Shown one piece after another: positions 34,920 through 44,656 of a DNA stretch of 64,000 nucleotides (positions are counted from its first letter, which is position 1; the number at the start of each line of letters is the position of its first letter). The stretch spans positions 49,052 to 113,051 of the forward strand of contig JAEUHI010000082.1 of assembly GCA_016795385.1 (NCBI GenBank), given 5' to 3'. A program made the position numbers and the translations under genes. The notes beneath the pieces are model-generated. The model saw only the letters and a list, made by a program, of their open reading frames with translations, did no database searches and was not told where the DNA came from. The DNA comes from Verrucomicrobiales bacterium (lineage in GTDB: Bacteria; Verrucomicrobiota; Verrucomicrobiia; Verrucomicrobiales; DEV007).

Positions 34920-35843
34920 ATGGCCCTCTTTTTCAAGAAATCCGGCATCGCGGAAAACCGCATCGAGAACTCCGGCCGCTGGCCGGTGCGGCTCACGCAA
35001 TTCCAGTTGATCGACGATTACGAATTCCCCGCGACGAACTTCCCCGAGATCTTCTTCGTGCAGGAAGGCAATTTCCTCCATGAGACCGAGGCGGGCACCC
35101 AAGCGGTACGCGAGGGGGTGGCGATGATGGTGAATCCCGGCCACCGCCACACCGTGAAGCAGCCCGACGAGGTCGTCATCACCCGGGTGCGCTTTCTCCC
35201 TGAATGGCTCGCGAAGGAATACGAGATCATCATGCGGTCTCCGGACGTGCTCTCGCTCTTTTTCGACCAGTCGTGGTTCCGGCATCCGCGGGATGAGAAT
35301 CTCCACGTCTTCACGACCCGCGGCGACGGTGCCTCGCGCGTGCGCAGTGAACTCGAATACCTGCGCGGCCTCCTCCGCGACAAGCGCCACCTCGAGCCCA
35401 TCACCCGCGTCTCCGTGTTGAAATTGATGATGCTGCTGGCCGATGAATACCGTCGTTTCTGGCGCGGGGTCTCCGAGATCGAGATCCTGCCGGAGGCTGC
35501 CCACGCTCTCGATGAGATCGAGGATTGCATCCACCGCGCGGAGCCTTTCGACCCGACCGCGATGTCGCGCGGCGGTTTCGAGAAGCGCGCCATCGAGCAG
35601 GCCTTCGGCGAACTCACGGGCATGACGATGGTCGACTACGCCCAGCGCCGCCGCGTCTTCCACGCCGCCTCGCATCTCCTCACCACGCACGAAGAGCCCC
35701 GCCGCATCTCCAAAGCCCTCGGCTGGGCCACCACCGGCGAATTCACGAAGCAATTCGAAGCCGTCTTCGACATTCCACCCTCGGTCTATCGCGAGAAGTT
35801 CGGGGTGCCGGCGGAGAAGGTGACGGAGGTCGAAGGGGAGTGA
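34920..35843 (+). CDS. AraC family transcriptional regulator with cupin sensor
   Basis: The 307-residue protein has an N-terminal cupin-like sensor (FPEIFFVQEGNFLHETEAGTQAVREGVAMMVNPGHRHTV) and a C-terminal AraC-type double HTH (FGELTGMTMVDYAQRRRVFHAASHLL, then ISKALGWATTGEFTKQFEAVFDIPPSVYR). This is the layout of AraC regulators that respond to sugars or small metabolites. The start at ATG 34920 is 19 bases after truA. No obvious target gene is next to it. Confidence 0.88.
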   Translation: MALFFKKSGIAENRIENSGRWPVRLTQFQLIDDYEFPATNFPEIFFVQEGNFLHETEAGTQAVREGVAMMVNPGHRHTVKQPDEVVITRVRFLPEWLAKEYEIIMRSPDVLSLFFDQSWFRHPRDENLHVFTTRGDGASRVRSELEYLRGLLRDKRHLEPITRVSVLKLMMLLADEYRRFWRGVSEIEILPEAAHALDEIEDCIHRAEPFDPTAMSRGGFEKRAIEQAFGELTGMTMVDYAQRRRVFHAASHLLTTHEEPRRISKALGWATTGEFTKQFEAVFDIPPSVYREKFGVPAEKVTEVEGE

Positions 35844-35874
35844 GGAGCACGACGTTACGGCGATCTCCGTACCG

Positions 35875-36633
35875 TCACTCCACCTCGATCACCACGGGGC
35901 AGTGGTCCGACCCGAGCACGCCGGGCAGGATCCCCGTCTTCGTCACCCGCGGCAGGAGCGCGGCGGACACGCAGAAGTAATCGATCCGCCATCCCACGTT
36001 CTTCTCCCTCGCCCCGCCACGATAGCTCCACCAGCTGTAATGACCGGGTTCATCGGGATGAAAGTGACGGAAGCTGTCGACAAATCCGGCGGCGACAATG
36101 TTGTCGAAGCCGGCGCGTTCCTCGTCGGTGAATCCGGCGTTCTTGCGATTCTGCTTGGGACGGGCGAGATCGATCTCGCGGTGGGCGACATTGAGGTCGC
36201 CGGCGAAGATGACGGGCTTGCGCGTTTCGAGGTTTTTCACAAAGGCAAGGAAAGCGGCATCCCACTCCATCCGGTAGGGCAGACGGCGGAGATCATCCTG
36301 CGCGTTCGGAGTGTAGACATTCACCACGTAGAAGTCGGGAAACTCGGTGGTGAGGACTCGCCCCTCGTCATCATGCCCCGGCAGACCCATGCCGTGATGG
36401 ACGGAGAGGGCGGGCGTCCGTGACAGCGTGGCGACGCCGGAGTAGCCCTTCTTTTGGGCACCGTTCCAGCAAACGTCCCAGCCGGTGGCGGCGAAATCGT
36501 GCTCGACCTGATCCTGATTGGCTTTCACTTCCTGGAGGAGGAGCACGTCGGGACGCTGCTCTTCGAGAAAGTCGAGGAAGCCCTTTTTCAGCACGGCGCG
36601 GATGCCGTTCACGTTCCAACTGATGAGTTTCAT
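35875..36633 (-). CDS. xth: Exodeoxyribonuclease III (AP endonuclease)
   Basis: The 252-residue ExoIII/Ape1-type enzyme repairs abasic sites in DNA. Motifs are MKLISWNVNGIRAVLKKG at the start, LLLQEVKA with the metal-binding Glu, YVVNVYTPNA, FAGDLNVAHREIDLA near residue 150, YSWWSYRGGAREKNVGWRIDYF and the catalytic GSDHCPVVIE at the C-terminus. The start at ATG 36633 is fixed by the conserved N-terminus; the longer upstream frame is not real. Confidence 0.97.
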   Translation of the reverse strand: MKLISWNVNGIRAVLKKGFLDFLEEQRPDVLLLQEVKANQDQVEHDFAATGWDVCWNGAQKKGYSGVATLSRTPALSVHHGMGLPGHDDEGRVLTTEFPDFYVVNVYTPNAQDDLRRLPYRMEWDAAFLAFVKNLETRKPVIFAGDLNVAHREIDLARPKQNRKNAGFTDEERAGFDNIVAAGFVDSFRHFHPDEPGHYSWWSYRGGAREKNVGWRIDYFCVSAALLPRVTKTGILPGVLGSDHCPVVIEVE

Positions 36634-36847
36634 GGCGGGAGAATCGCTACGCTTCGGCCCGCCCCCCGATCCCGCAACTTTTTTCCCTTGCGAATCGCGG
36701 CGGGACGCGGACATAGCACAGGCGCAAGGCCCCCGCCTCCCCCCGGCCCCGGCCCCGGCCGGAAAATCCCGATTTTTTTTTCGCGATTTTTCCAAACAAA
36801 TCGGCGCAGGCTCTACGCTTTCCAACCCGAATCCATTGGTTTCATCC

Positions 36848-37798
36848 ATGATAGAAGTCGAAAATCTCCATAAACACTTCGGTTCCAAGGTGGCGGTAGA
36901 CGGAGTCTCCTTCACCGTGAAGAAGGGCGAGGTCCTCGGATTCCTCGGTCCCAACGGAGCCGGCAAGTCCACGACCATGCGCATGGTCACCGGTTATCTC
37001 CCCGCGACCCAGGGCCGCGTCCGCATCGGCGGTGCCGACATCGAGGAGAATGAAATCGAGGCGAAGTCGAAAATCGGCTACCTGCCCGAAGCCGCGCCCC
37101 TCTATTCGGACATGACGGTGGAGGCCTTCCTCCGCTTCGCCGCCGAGATGCGCCGCGTCCCCGCCTCGGAAATCCAGGCAGCGGTCGACAAGGCGATCGA
37201 AACGACCTTCCTCGAACCGGTCCGCCACCAGAGCGTCGACACCCTCTCGAAAGGATACCGCCACCGCACCTGCTTCGCCCAGTCGATCATCCACGATCCC
37301 GAAGTGCTCATCCTCGACGAGCCGACCGATGGTCTCGATCCGAACCAGAAGCACGAGATCCGCCAGCTCATCCGCCGCATGGGCGAGACGAAGGCGATCC
37401 TGTTCTCGACCCACATCCTCGAGGAAGTGGAGGCCTCCTGCACCCGCGCCATCATCATCGACCGCGGCAAGGTCGTCGCCGACGGCACGCCGGAGGAGCT
37501 GAAGGCCCGCGCCACGAACGCCGGCACCGTCCTCCTCCGCGCGACCGGTCTCGCCGGTTCGGGGATCAAGGCCGAGCTCGAGAAACTCTCGGAGTCCTCC
37601 AAGGTCGAGGTGATCGAGTCGGGCGACGACGGCATCACCGCCCGCATCGCTCCGGCCAAGGGCAAGGCCGAGAAACTCAGCGCCGCCGTCTACGGCGTGT
37701 GCAAGGAAAAGAACCTGACCGTTCACGAACTGAAGGTGGAAGAGGGCCGGCTCGACCTGCTCTTCCGCGAAATCACGAAGAAGGACGCCGACAAATAA
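36848..37798 (+). CDS. ABC transporter ATP-binding protein, GldA type
   Basis: The 316-residue ATPase has Walker A GPNGAGKST (residues 34-42), Walker B VLILDEPTDGLDP (D157, E158 catalytic) and the STHILEEVEASC H-loop. The signature motif reads LSKGYRHR instead of LSGGQ, as in GldA-like proteins. A C-terminal extension of about 80 residues follows the nucleotide-binding domain. It starts a four-gene operon with a permease, a GldG-like protein and a DUF4340 protein (gaps of 33-48 bases). Such operons are common in Bacteroidota, Verrucomicrobiota and Planctomycetota and not limited to gliding motility. Confidence 0.93.
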   Translation: MIEVENLHKHFGSKVAVDGVSFTVKKGEVLGFLGPNGAGKSTTMRMVTGYLPATQGRVRIGGADIEENEIEAKSKIGYLPEAAPLYSDMTVEAFLRFAAEMRRVPASEIQAAVDKAIETTFLEPVRHQSVDTLSKGYRHRTCFAQSIIHDPEVLILDEPTDGLDPNQKHEIRQLIRRMGETKAILFSTHILEEVEASCTRAIIIDRGKVVADGTPEELKARATNAGTVLLRATGLAGSGIKAELEKLSESSKVEVIESGDDGITARIAPAKGKAEKLSAAVYGVCKEKNLTVHELKVEEGRLDLLFREITKKDADK

Positions 37799-37831
37799 TC
37801 GATCCGGAAACTTTCCCCGCATTCTTCCCCC

Positions 37832-38671
37832 ATGGACGCTTTCATTACCCTGATTCTCGAATTCGCGATCCCCACGGCGATCGTGGCGGCGATCTTCGTC
37901 GCACTGCTCTTTTACGTGCTGCCGCGCGAAGTCCGCACGATCTTCAAACGCGAGTTGAAGAGCTACTTCACCTCGCCGATCGCCTACGTGCTCTTCGTCG
38001 TCTTCCTCGGCATCTCGAACGCGCTCTCGTTCTTCTTCACGGGCGTGCTCGAGGGCGGCGAGGCGGATCTCTTCCTCCCCTATTTCCAATACCTGCCCTG
38101 GTATCTCATCCTCATCGCCCCCGCCGTGGGCATGCGCCTCTGGTCCGAGGAACAGCGCCTCGGCACCCTCGAGCTGATGCTGACGATGCCGCTCGCCCCC
38201 TGGCACGCGATCCTCGGCAAATACCTCGCCGCGGCGGTCGTGCTCTTCACGATGCTGGTGCTCTCCTTCCCCATCGTCTGGACCGTCAACTTCCTCGGCG
38301 AGCCGGACAACGGGGTGCTGATGTCAGGCTTCGTCGCGACCTATTTCGTGGCGCTCTGCTTCCTCGCGGTGACCTCGGTGATCTCGGCCATCACCCGCAG
38401 CCAGCTCGTCGCGCTGCTCGTCTCGGTGGCGATCTGCCTCGTCCTCTGGCTCGGCGGACTGCCCCATCTTAGCGAGATGCTGATGAACCTCAAAGGCGGC
38501 TGGCTCGTGGCCTGGCCGGTGCTGAAACTGGTGAACATGGTCGGCGTGATGCCCCATTTCACGGAGCTGGCGAAGGGTGTCCTCGGTCTGCGCGACATCG
38601 TCTTCTTCGTCTCCTTCATTGCCTTCTGCCTCTTCGCGACTTCGGTCGCGATCCGTCTCAAGCGGGCCTGA
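37832..38671 (+). CDS. ABC transporter permease, GldF type
   Basis: The 279-residue membrane protein has about seven hydrophobic helices including an N-terminal one (FAIPTAIVAAIFVALLFYVL) not always present in GldF, then IFKRELKSYFTSPIAYVLF, the conserved opening of ABC-2/GldF permeases, and the MRLWSEEQRLGTLELMLTMP cytoplasmic coupling segment near residue 95 that contacts the ATPase. It is the membrane partner of the preceding ATPase. Confidence 0.9.
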   Translation: MDAFITLILEFAIPTAIVAAIFVALLFYVLPREVRTIFKRELKSYFTSPIAYVLFVVFLGISNALSFFFTGVLEGGEADLFLPYFQYLPWYLILIAPAVGMRLWSEEQRLGTLELMLTMPLAPWHAILGKYLAAAVVLFTMLVLSFPIVWTVNFLGEPDNGVLMSGFVATYFVALCFLAVTSVISAITRSQLVALLVSVAICLVLWLGGLPHLSEMLMNLKGGWLVAWPVLKLVNMVGVMPHFTELAKGVLGLRDIVFFVSFIAFCLFATSVAIRLKRA

Positions 38672-38719
38672 CGCCATCCTGAACGAAACCCTTTCCCCCA
38701 AACCTGTCGATCCATTCCC

Positions 38720-40774
38720 ATGAGCGAATCGAAAGCATCCTCTCCCGCCAAACTGAGCCGCCGCGCCGCCGCTCTCATCGGCCTTGCGGTCACCTTCGTG
38801 ATCGTCCTCCTCGTCAACTTCGTGGCCAACCGGATGAGCTTCCGCGCGGACCTCACCGAGTACGGCGTCTACACCCTCTCCGAGGGCACCTCGAACATCC
38901 TCTCGCGCCTTGAGACGCCGGTGGAGCTGCGCTACTACGTCACCGACGACTCGAAGGTGATGAGCCCGAGCGAGCGCACCCGCGCCCGCCGGGTCTCCGA
39001 CCTGCTCGCTGAATTCGCGCGCAACGCCCCCACCAAGGAGATCGAAGTCACCGATGAAAAAGGCGAGTTCGTGAAGAAAAACGTGAAAATGCTGACGGTG
39101 AAAAAGCTCAACCCCGAGCCCAACACCGACGCGGAGGATTCCGCGATGATCGACGGTCTCCAGGCCGGCGTCTCCGGCGAGACGAACAACGAACTCTACT
39201 TCGGCATCGCGATCCAGTGTCTCGATGCGGTCGAGGCGATCCCCTTCATCCCGGCGAAGCCCGAGACGATGCTGGAGTATGATCTCGCCCGCGCCATCTC
39301 CAGTGTGCATGGCGGCAAGTCGAAAAAGATCGTCGTGATGTCGGGCATGCCGCTCGCGGGCGGTTTCGGCGGAAACTTCCAGGCCCCGCCGCAGCAGCCC
39401 TGGATGTTCTACGAACTCCTCGGCAAGGATTACCAGGTGGAGCTGATCCCGACGACCTCGACGGAGATCCCCGAAGGCACGACGACCCTGATCGTGGTGC
39501 ATCCCTTCGACATCACCGACGAGGGCCAGTTCGCGATCGACCAGTACCTGCTGAAGGGCGGCAACGTGATCGCCTTTGTCGATCCGAATTTCTTCTATGC
39601 CCGCGCCATGGCCCAGGGCCAGCCGCAGATCCCCGGCATGCCTCCGCAGGGAGGACCCGGACCTTCGTCCGATCTCGACAAGCTCTTCAAGGCCTGGGGC
39701 GTGAAATATGACATGAACCGCGTCCTCGCCGATCTCGACTTCGGATCGGAGATCATCCGCCGCGGGAATTTCTCCCCCACCTTCCTCACCCTCACCCGCG
39801 CATCGCTGGGCTCCGATCCCAAGGATCCCGGTCTGAACGATCCGATGACGAGCATGCTCAACCAGATGAACATGCTGACCCCCGGTGCCTTCGAAGTCTC
39901 GGCCCCGGCCGGCATCCAGGTCGACAATCTGGTTCTTTCCTCGGAGAACAACGAGCTTGTCGGATCCTTCGACGCCGATCCGACGGCCGAGGGCGGATCG
40001 GACCGCATCCGCGAGAAGTTCCAGGCCCATGGAAAACGCCGCGCCTTTGTGGTGCGTTTGTCAGGGGAATTCTCCACCGCCTTCCCCGAAGGGAATCCCG
40101 CGAAATCCGCCGATGAGGAAGCTCCGGCCGAAGGGGAGAAGAAAGAGGGCGAAGAAGCCAAGAAGGAGGAGGCGAAGAAAGAGGAGGACAACTCCCTGAA
40201 GAAGGCGACCGCGCCGGGCCGCGTCCTCCTCATCGCCGACACCGACTTCATCTACGACGCCAACGTGGTGCGCCGCAACCAGATCCCCGGGCTGAACATG
40301 GTCATCCCCGAGATGCTGAACGAGAACCTGACCCTCGTGCAGAACGCCGCCGAACAGATGTCGGGCGATCCCGACCTCATCAACGTGCGCAGCCGCATCG
40401 GGGTGAGCCGCCCCTTCACGAAGCAGAATGAATGGTATCGCGAGGCGCAGCAGAAATACTCCGCCGAGGTGCAGGAATTCAGCGCCAAGGCCAAGGAAGC
40501 CGAGGCGAAACTCAACGAAATCATCCAGAAGACGCCCGAGAACATCGACCAAGCCCTCCTTTCCCCGGAGGTGCAGGCCGAGCTCAAGAAGCTGCAGCAG
40601 GAGGAAGCCCAGTTCCGCAAACGGGAACGCGAACTGCAGAAGGAAGTGACCCGCGAGTTCCGCCAGAAGCTCGCGACCTACAAATTCGGCAACACCCTCC
40701 TGATGCCGGTCGTGGTCATCATCGTCGGCATCCTCATCGCGATCTTCCGACGCCGCACCATCGCGGCCCGTTGA
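38720..40774 (+). CDS. GldG family ABC-type transport auxiliary protein
   Basis: The 684-residue protein has an N-terminal transmembrane helix (LIGLAVTFVIVLLVNFVANR), the GldG opening FRADLTEYGVYTLSEGTSNILSRL, a long extracytoplasmic ABC_transp_aux domain (DPNFFYA near residue 295), a Lys/Glu-rich low-complexity linker (KEGEEAKKEEAKKEE near 480), a coiled-coil (FSAKAKEAEAKLNEI ... KRERELQKEV, about 590-655) and a C-terminal helix (LLMPVVVIIVGILIAIF). It is an extracytoplasmic component of the same transporter. Confidence 0.93.
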   Translation: MSESKASSPAKLSRRAAALIGLAVTFVIVLLVNFVANRMSFRADLTEYGVYTLSEGTSNILSRLETPVELRYYVTDDSKVMSPSERTRARRVSDLLAEFARNAPTKEIEVTDEKGEFVKKNVKMLTVKKLNPEPNTDAEDSAMIDGLQAGVSGETNNELYFGIAIQCLDAVEAIPFIPAKPETMLEYDLARAISSVHGGKSKKIVVMSGMPLAGGFGGNFQAPPQQPWMFYELLGKDYQVELIPTTSTEIPEGTTTLIVVHPFDITDEGQFAIDQYLLKGGNVIAFVDPNFFYARAMAQGQPQIPGMPPQGGPGPSSDLDKLFKAWGVKYDMNRVLADLDFGSEIIRRGNFSPTFLTLTRASLGSDPKDPGLNDPMTSMLNQMNMLTPGAFEVSAPAGIQVDNLVLSSENNELVGSFDADPTAEGGSDRIREKFQAHGKRRAFVVRLSGEFSTAFPEGNPAKSADEEAPAEGEKKEGEEAKKEEAKKEEDNSLKKATAPGRVLLIADTDFIYDANVVRRNQIPGLNMVIPEMLNENLTLVQNAAEQMSGDPDLINVRSRIGVSRPFTKQNEWYREAQQKYSAEVQEFSAKAKEAEAKLNEIIQKTPENIDQALLSPEVQAELKKLQQEEAQFRKRERELQKEVTREFRQKLATYKFGNTLLMPVVVIIVGILIAIFRRRTIAAR

Positions 40775-40817
40775 AACCCAGTCCTGGAAACCAAAACCCT
40801 TTCATCCAACACGAATC

Positions 40818-42296
40818 ATGGGAACCAAAACACTGATCCGTCTGGTCATCGCCCTCGCCGTGCTCGGCGGGATCGCCGCGATCCTCCACTTCGCCGGATC
40901 CGGCGGAGCCGTCTCCGAAGTCAGCTCTTCGACGACCAAGAAAAAGGTCTTCGAAGATTTCCCGATCAATGACGTCGCCAAAGTGGTGATCAAGCAGAAG
41001 GACGGTTCGATCACCTTGAACAAGGGTGCCAAAAGCTGGGAAGTCGCCGAGCGTGAAGGCTACCCCGCCAATGTCGAGCCCATCGTCGGACTGCTCCGCA
41101 AGATCTGGGATCTGAACATCGTCCAGCCGATCACGATCGGTCGCACGCAGTATGGTCGCCTCGGACTGCTCGATCCGGCGGCGGCGGACTCGAAGGCGGA
41201 GGAAGCCGCCACCCTCCTGACCTTCCAGAACAAGGAAGGCAAGGATCTCGCCTCGCTCTGGCTCGGCAAGGTCTACGCGCGGAACGAAGGCCGCCCCGAT
41301 CCTTTCGGCGGGGGCATGGCCACGACCGATGCGGGCCGCTACGTGAAGCGCGGCGACGGCAACTTGGTCTACCTCGTCGGCGAGACCTTCTCCGATGTGA
41401 AGATCGAAGCCCCCGAGTGGATCGACAAAAACTTCTTCAAGGTCGAGAAAATCAAATCCATCGAGATCGTCAGCGCGAACAAGGCTGACGATTGGAAACT
41501 GGAGCGCGCCGCCGAGGCGGATGATTTCACGCTCGCCAACGCCGCGGCGACGGAGAAACTCGATCCAAACAAGGTCTCGAGCATGAAGGCCGCGTTTGCC
41601 AATCCCCAGCTCGAGGACGTCTTCATCGGCGAGGAAAAGGGTCAACAGAAGACGGATGTGACCACCTTCAAGATCGTGACCTTCGATGACTTCAAGTATG
41701 AGATCTCGGTGGGTGCGAAGAACGACCTCAACGAATTGCCTCTCTCGCTCAAGGTCACGGCCGAGCTTCCCAAGGAGCGCAAACCCGGTGCCGAGGAAAG
41801 CGACGAGGAGAAAAAGAAGCTCGATCAGGAATTCACCGACCGGGTCGCCGCCTTGCAGAAGAAACTCGACGCCGAAAAGAAGCTGGAAGGCCATGTCTTC
41901 AAGGTGCGGAGCTACATCGTGGATTCGATCACGAAGAAGCGATCCGAGCTGATGGAGGAGAAGAAGGCCGAAGAGGGCCAGGCCCAGGAAGTCGCCCCTG
42001 GCGTCTCGCTGCCGGGTCTGCCGGCGCCAGCGCCAAAGGTCGAGGCTCCCGCGCCCGCTCCTGAGAAGGCACCTGAAGCTCCCAAGGCCGAAGCTCCCAA
42101 GGCAGAGGCTCCCAAGGCAGAGGCTCCCAAGGCAGAGGCTCCCAAGGCAGAAGCTCCCAAGGCAGAAGCCCCCGCGCCTGCAGCTGCTCCGGCGAATGCT
42201 CCAGAAGCACCCCAGACGGCTGCTCCAGAAGCACCCCAGACGGCTGCTCCAGCTCCAGCTCCAAAGCCTGCTGAGGCTCCTGCACCCCAGAACTGA
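40818..42296 (+). CDS. DUF4340 protein with Ala-Pro-Lys-rich repeat tail
   Basis: The 492-residue protein has an N-terminal anchor (LVIALAVLGGIAAILHFA) followed by the DUF4340 region (VVIKQKDGSITLNKGAKSWEVAEREGYPAN; LWLGKVYARNEGR). The last ~110 residues are low-complexity: PKAEA pentapeptides encoded by six 15-bp tandem units, then EAPQTAAP repeats. DUF4340 genes commonly close GldA/F/G operons. The tail length is expected to vary between strains by slippage. Confidence 0.92.
   Translation: MGTKTLIRLVIALAVLGGIAAILHFAGSGGAVSEVSSSTTKKKVFEDFPINDVAKVVIKQKDGSITLNKGAKSWEVAEREGYPANVEPIVGLLRKIWDLNIVQPITIGRTQYGRLGLLDPAAADSKAEEAATLLTFQNKEGKDLASLWLGKVYARNEGRPDPFGGGMATTDAGRYVKRGDGNLVYLVGETFSDVKIEAPEWIDKNFFKVEKIKSIEIVSANKADDWKLERAAEADDFTLANAAATEKLDPNKVSSMKAAFANPQLEDVFIGEEKGQQKTDVTTFKIVTFDDFKYEISVGAKNDLNELPLSLKVTAELPKERKPGAEESDEEKKKLDQEFTDRVAALQKKLDAEKKLEGHVFKVRSYIVDSITKKRSELMEEKKAEEGQAQEVAPGVSLPGLPAPAPKVEAPAPAPEKAPEAPKAEAPKAEAPKAEAPKAEAPKAEAPKAEAPAPAAAPANAPEAPQTAAPEAPQTAAPAPAPKPAEAPAPQN
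42075..42164 (+). repeat. Six 15-bp tandem repeats in the DUF4340 gene
   Basis: The unit GAAGCTCCCAAGGCA (with GAG for GAA in three copies) encodes EAPKA. Two 24-bp units (GCTGCTCCAGAAGCACCCCA...) follow around 42195-42245. Both keep the frame. Confidence 0.95.
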
Positions 42297-42325
42297 TCGG
42301 ATTCACCGATCCTCGAAGTCTCCCG

Positions 42326-42356
42326 ACCCGGCTCGCCTCGTGCGATCCGGGTTTTT
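42326..42356 (+). terminator. Rho-independent terminator of the Gld-type operon
   Basis: ACCCGG-C-TCGC / GCGA-T-CCGGGT form a 10-bp stem with one mismatch and a 5-base loop, followed by TTTTT. It lies 29 bases after the DUF4340 stop codon. Confidence 0.85.
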
Positions 42357-42419
42357 CGTTTCCGGCAATGGCCGATCGAACCCGATCTCCGTCACGAGGC
42401 GGACCGGGGGATTTTGATC

Positions 42420-42448
42420 TTGCATTCACCGATCTCAAATATTATAGT
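42420..42448 (+). promoter_or_regulatory. Sigma-70-like promoter for the hybrid histidine kinase
   Basis: TTGCAT (42420-42425), a 17-base spacer and TATAGT (42443-42448) lie in a strikingly AT-rich island (42430-42480) within GC-rich surroundings. A transcript starting near 42455 would have a leader of about 60 bases before the ATG at 42515. Confidence 0.7.
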
Positions 42449-42514
42449 TATGATAATTATAGTTTTATTCATTTGCAATCAAACCCTCCCATTTTCCAAG
42501 GCTTCATCGCACCG

Positions 42515-44641
42515 ATGCCCCAAGCGGATCATCCCCGGGTGGGAGAAGGGCTGGAGGGCCGTCTCTCGGATTCCGAACCCTTGGTGGCCACTTCGGGCCG
42601 CGGTCTCGCGGGGGAAATTCTGGATCTCTACACCGGGGGTGCTTTCTCGTTTTGGCGGTGGCGGCCGGACACGGACACGCTCGTCACGCACGGCACCTTT
42701 CAAGGCGACTCCTTGAAGGACTGGATCATGCGGATCCATCCCCGGGACCAGGCCGCCTTTTCCCGCTTTCTCGATCAGGATTGGCAGCCCGCCCCGCCTT
42801 ATGTGTCGGTGGATTATCGCTTTAATGCGAACCGCCAGGGGGATTGGATCCGGGTTCGCCACACCGGCGGCCTCATCATCTCCGGCGGGGTCCGGACCAT
42901 TTCCGGAATGGTGGAGTTGATTTCTCCTCCGCAGCGCGCCCGCACCCTCCTCGAACGCATGGAGTCGGAAATGATCGAGGGCGAAAACCGTCTCCGCGAT
43001 TTTCTCAATGGTGCCATCGCCCTCTCCTCCACGCCCAATTCCGAGCCGCTCCTCGAGCTGCTGCGCAAGACCCTCCGGGCCGATACCGTGACCCTCGTGC
43101 GACTCGATTCCCGCCTCGACGTCACGGGGATGACGACCCCGGGCGGAGGTGGCGACGCCTTCCGCGTGGGCGACCTCGGCGGACCGCTCCGCCAAGCGCT
43201 TGCCGCACAGGACGAAGGCAATGTGGGATCGGTGTTCGAGCTCGATCTCGACGAGACGAAAGCCGACTACCCGTGGGTGACGGCCAAATGCGTGCTGATG
43301 CCGAATGGCAGCATCGCGGCTGTCCTCTGTGCGGGATTCCGCACCTCGCGCGGGCGCACGGGAGCACGCCGCTTCCATTGCCTCCTCTCCCTCGCGTCGA
43401 GCTTCACCGCTTCGAGGATCTGCCGCGAGCAGGAAGAATCCTACCGGCGCGACTTGCTGGGACAACTCCGGCAAGCGCAGCGCCTCGCCAGTCTCGGACG
43501 CCTCACGGGAGGATTCGCCCACGATCTGAACAACCTCCTCACCTTGGTGCAGGGACATCTCCACCTCCTCGATGAGGCCTTCGCCTCGCGGGATTGGAAG
43601 GCGGGCGCCGAGCCCCTCGCCCAGATCCGTCACACCTCGGAACAGGCGGCCGACTTCTCCGAGCGGCTCGTCCTCTTCGGAGCCCGCAAGCCGATGGAGC
43701 CGCGGATCTGCGATCTCAACCGCATCGTCGAGCGTTTTGTGACGATGATGCGCCGCGTCCTCGAGGAAAACATCGAGATCGTCCTCGAGCTCGACCCGCT
43801 CATCGCTCCGGTCCGGGCCGACGAAGCGATGCTCCGCGAGCTGTTGATGAACCTGATCGTCAATGCCCGCGATGCCATGTCCACCGGAGGCATCGTGACG
43901 ATCCGCACGCGCGCCGAATATCGCCACGCCGTGGAGGGGGAAGAGAACCCCTCGCTCCCTTTTGTCTGCCTGTCGGTCTTCGACAACGGCGCGACCCGCC
44001 ACAGCCAGCAACTGCCTGCCCTGCTCGAATCTCCCGATTTGATCGAGGTGGATGCAACAGGGTCCGGTCTGGGACTCTACCATGTTGCCTCCATCATCGC
44101 GGAACACGGCGGACGCATCGAAGTGGGTGGACACTCCGGTCCGGGAAATCGTCTCCACCTCCTTTTCCCCGCCCATGAGGGGACGCCGCAAACGTGCGCG
44201 ACGGACGCGGGCAGCTGCCAACGCACGCCCTGTGAACCGCTCGCGGAGGCCCGCCTGCGCGGCACGACCATCCTCCTCGTCGAAGATGAAATGGCGGTGC
44301 GCAAGCTGGTGCGAAAACTCCTCGAAGTGCTCGGCTGCTCGGTCATCGAAGCCGTCTCGGGCCGCGAGGCACTCGATCTGTGGCCGGAGATCCGCGACCG
44401 GGTCTCCCTCGTCGTTTCCGACATTGTGATGCCGGAGGGCGTCTCGGGCTGGGATCTCGCCCGCGAACTGCACCACCGCCACCCGGATCTGGGAATCCTC
44501 CTCACCAGCGGCTACAGCGACCTGCCGGAAGATCACGGCCTCGGGGGCATCCCGCGGATTGGCTTCCTCCAGAAGCCCTACGGCGTGAATTCCCTGAGAG
44601 AATCCCTCTCGACGCTCAGCACGACGGCGCTCGTGTCCTGA
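42515..44641 (+). CDS. Hybrid sensor histidine kinase/response regulator
   Basis: The 708-residue protein has a PAS-like sensor (FSFWRWRPDTDTLVTHG, about residues 40-140), a GAF-like region (about 160-310), a HisKA domain with the phospho-acceptor H336 in GGFAHDLNNLL, a HATPase_c domain with N-box LRELLMNLIVNARDAM, and a C-terminal receiver with D636 in SDIVMPEGVSGWDL and the lysine in FLQKPYG. The G1 box reads DNGATRHSQQ instead of D-x-G-x-G, but the later GSGLGL box is intact, so ATP binding may be altered. The start is set at ATG 42515 because the promoter lies inside the longer frame beginning at 42368. No predicted transmembrane helix: it is a cytoplasmic sensor. Confidence 0.9.
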   Translation: MPQADHPRVGEGLEGRLSDSEPLVATSGRGLAGEILDLYTGGAFSFWRWRPDTDTLVTHGTFQGDSLKDWIMRIHPRDQAAFSRFLDQDWQPAPPYVSVDYRFNANRQGDWIRVRHTGGLIISGGVRTISGMVELISPPQRARTLLERMESEMIEGENRLRDFLNGAIALSSTPNSEPLLELLRKTLRADTVTLVRLDSRLDVTGMTTPGGGGDAFRVGDLGGPLRQALAAQDEGNVGSVFELDLDETKADYPWVTAKCVLMPNGSIAAVLCAGFRTSRGRTGARRFHCLLSLASSFTASRICREQEESYRRDLLGQLRQAQRLASLGRLTGGFAHDLNNLLTLVQGHLHLLDEAFASRDWKAGAEPLAQIRHTSEQAADFSERLVLFGARKPMEPRICDLNRIVERFVTMMRRVLEENIEIVLELDPLIAPVRADEAMLRELLMNLIVNARDAMSTGGIVTIRTRAEYRHAVEGEENPSLPFVCLSVFDNGATRHSQQLPALLESPDLIEVDATGSGLGLYHVASIIAEHGGRIEVGGHSGPGNRLHLLFPAHEGTPQTCATDAGSCQRTPCEPLAEARLRGTTILLVEDEMAVRKLVRKLLEVLGCSVIEAVSGREALDLWPEIRDRVSLVVSDIVMPEGVSGWDLARELHHRHPDLGILLTSGYSDLPEDHGLGGIPRIGFLQKPYGVNSLRESLSTLSTTALVS

Positions 44642-44656
44642 TCGGGGAAACCGAGG

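Noticed and set aside
42368..42514. Upstream extension of the histidine kinase frame
   Set aside because: It contains the predicted promoter and has AT-rich non-coding composition; the ATG at 42515 is preferred.
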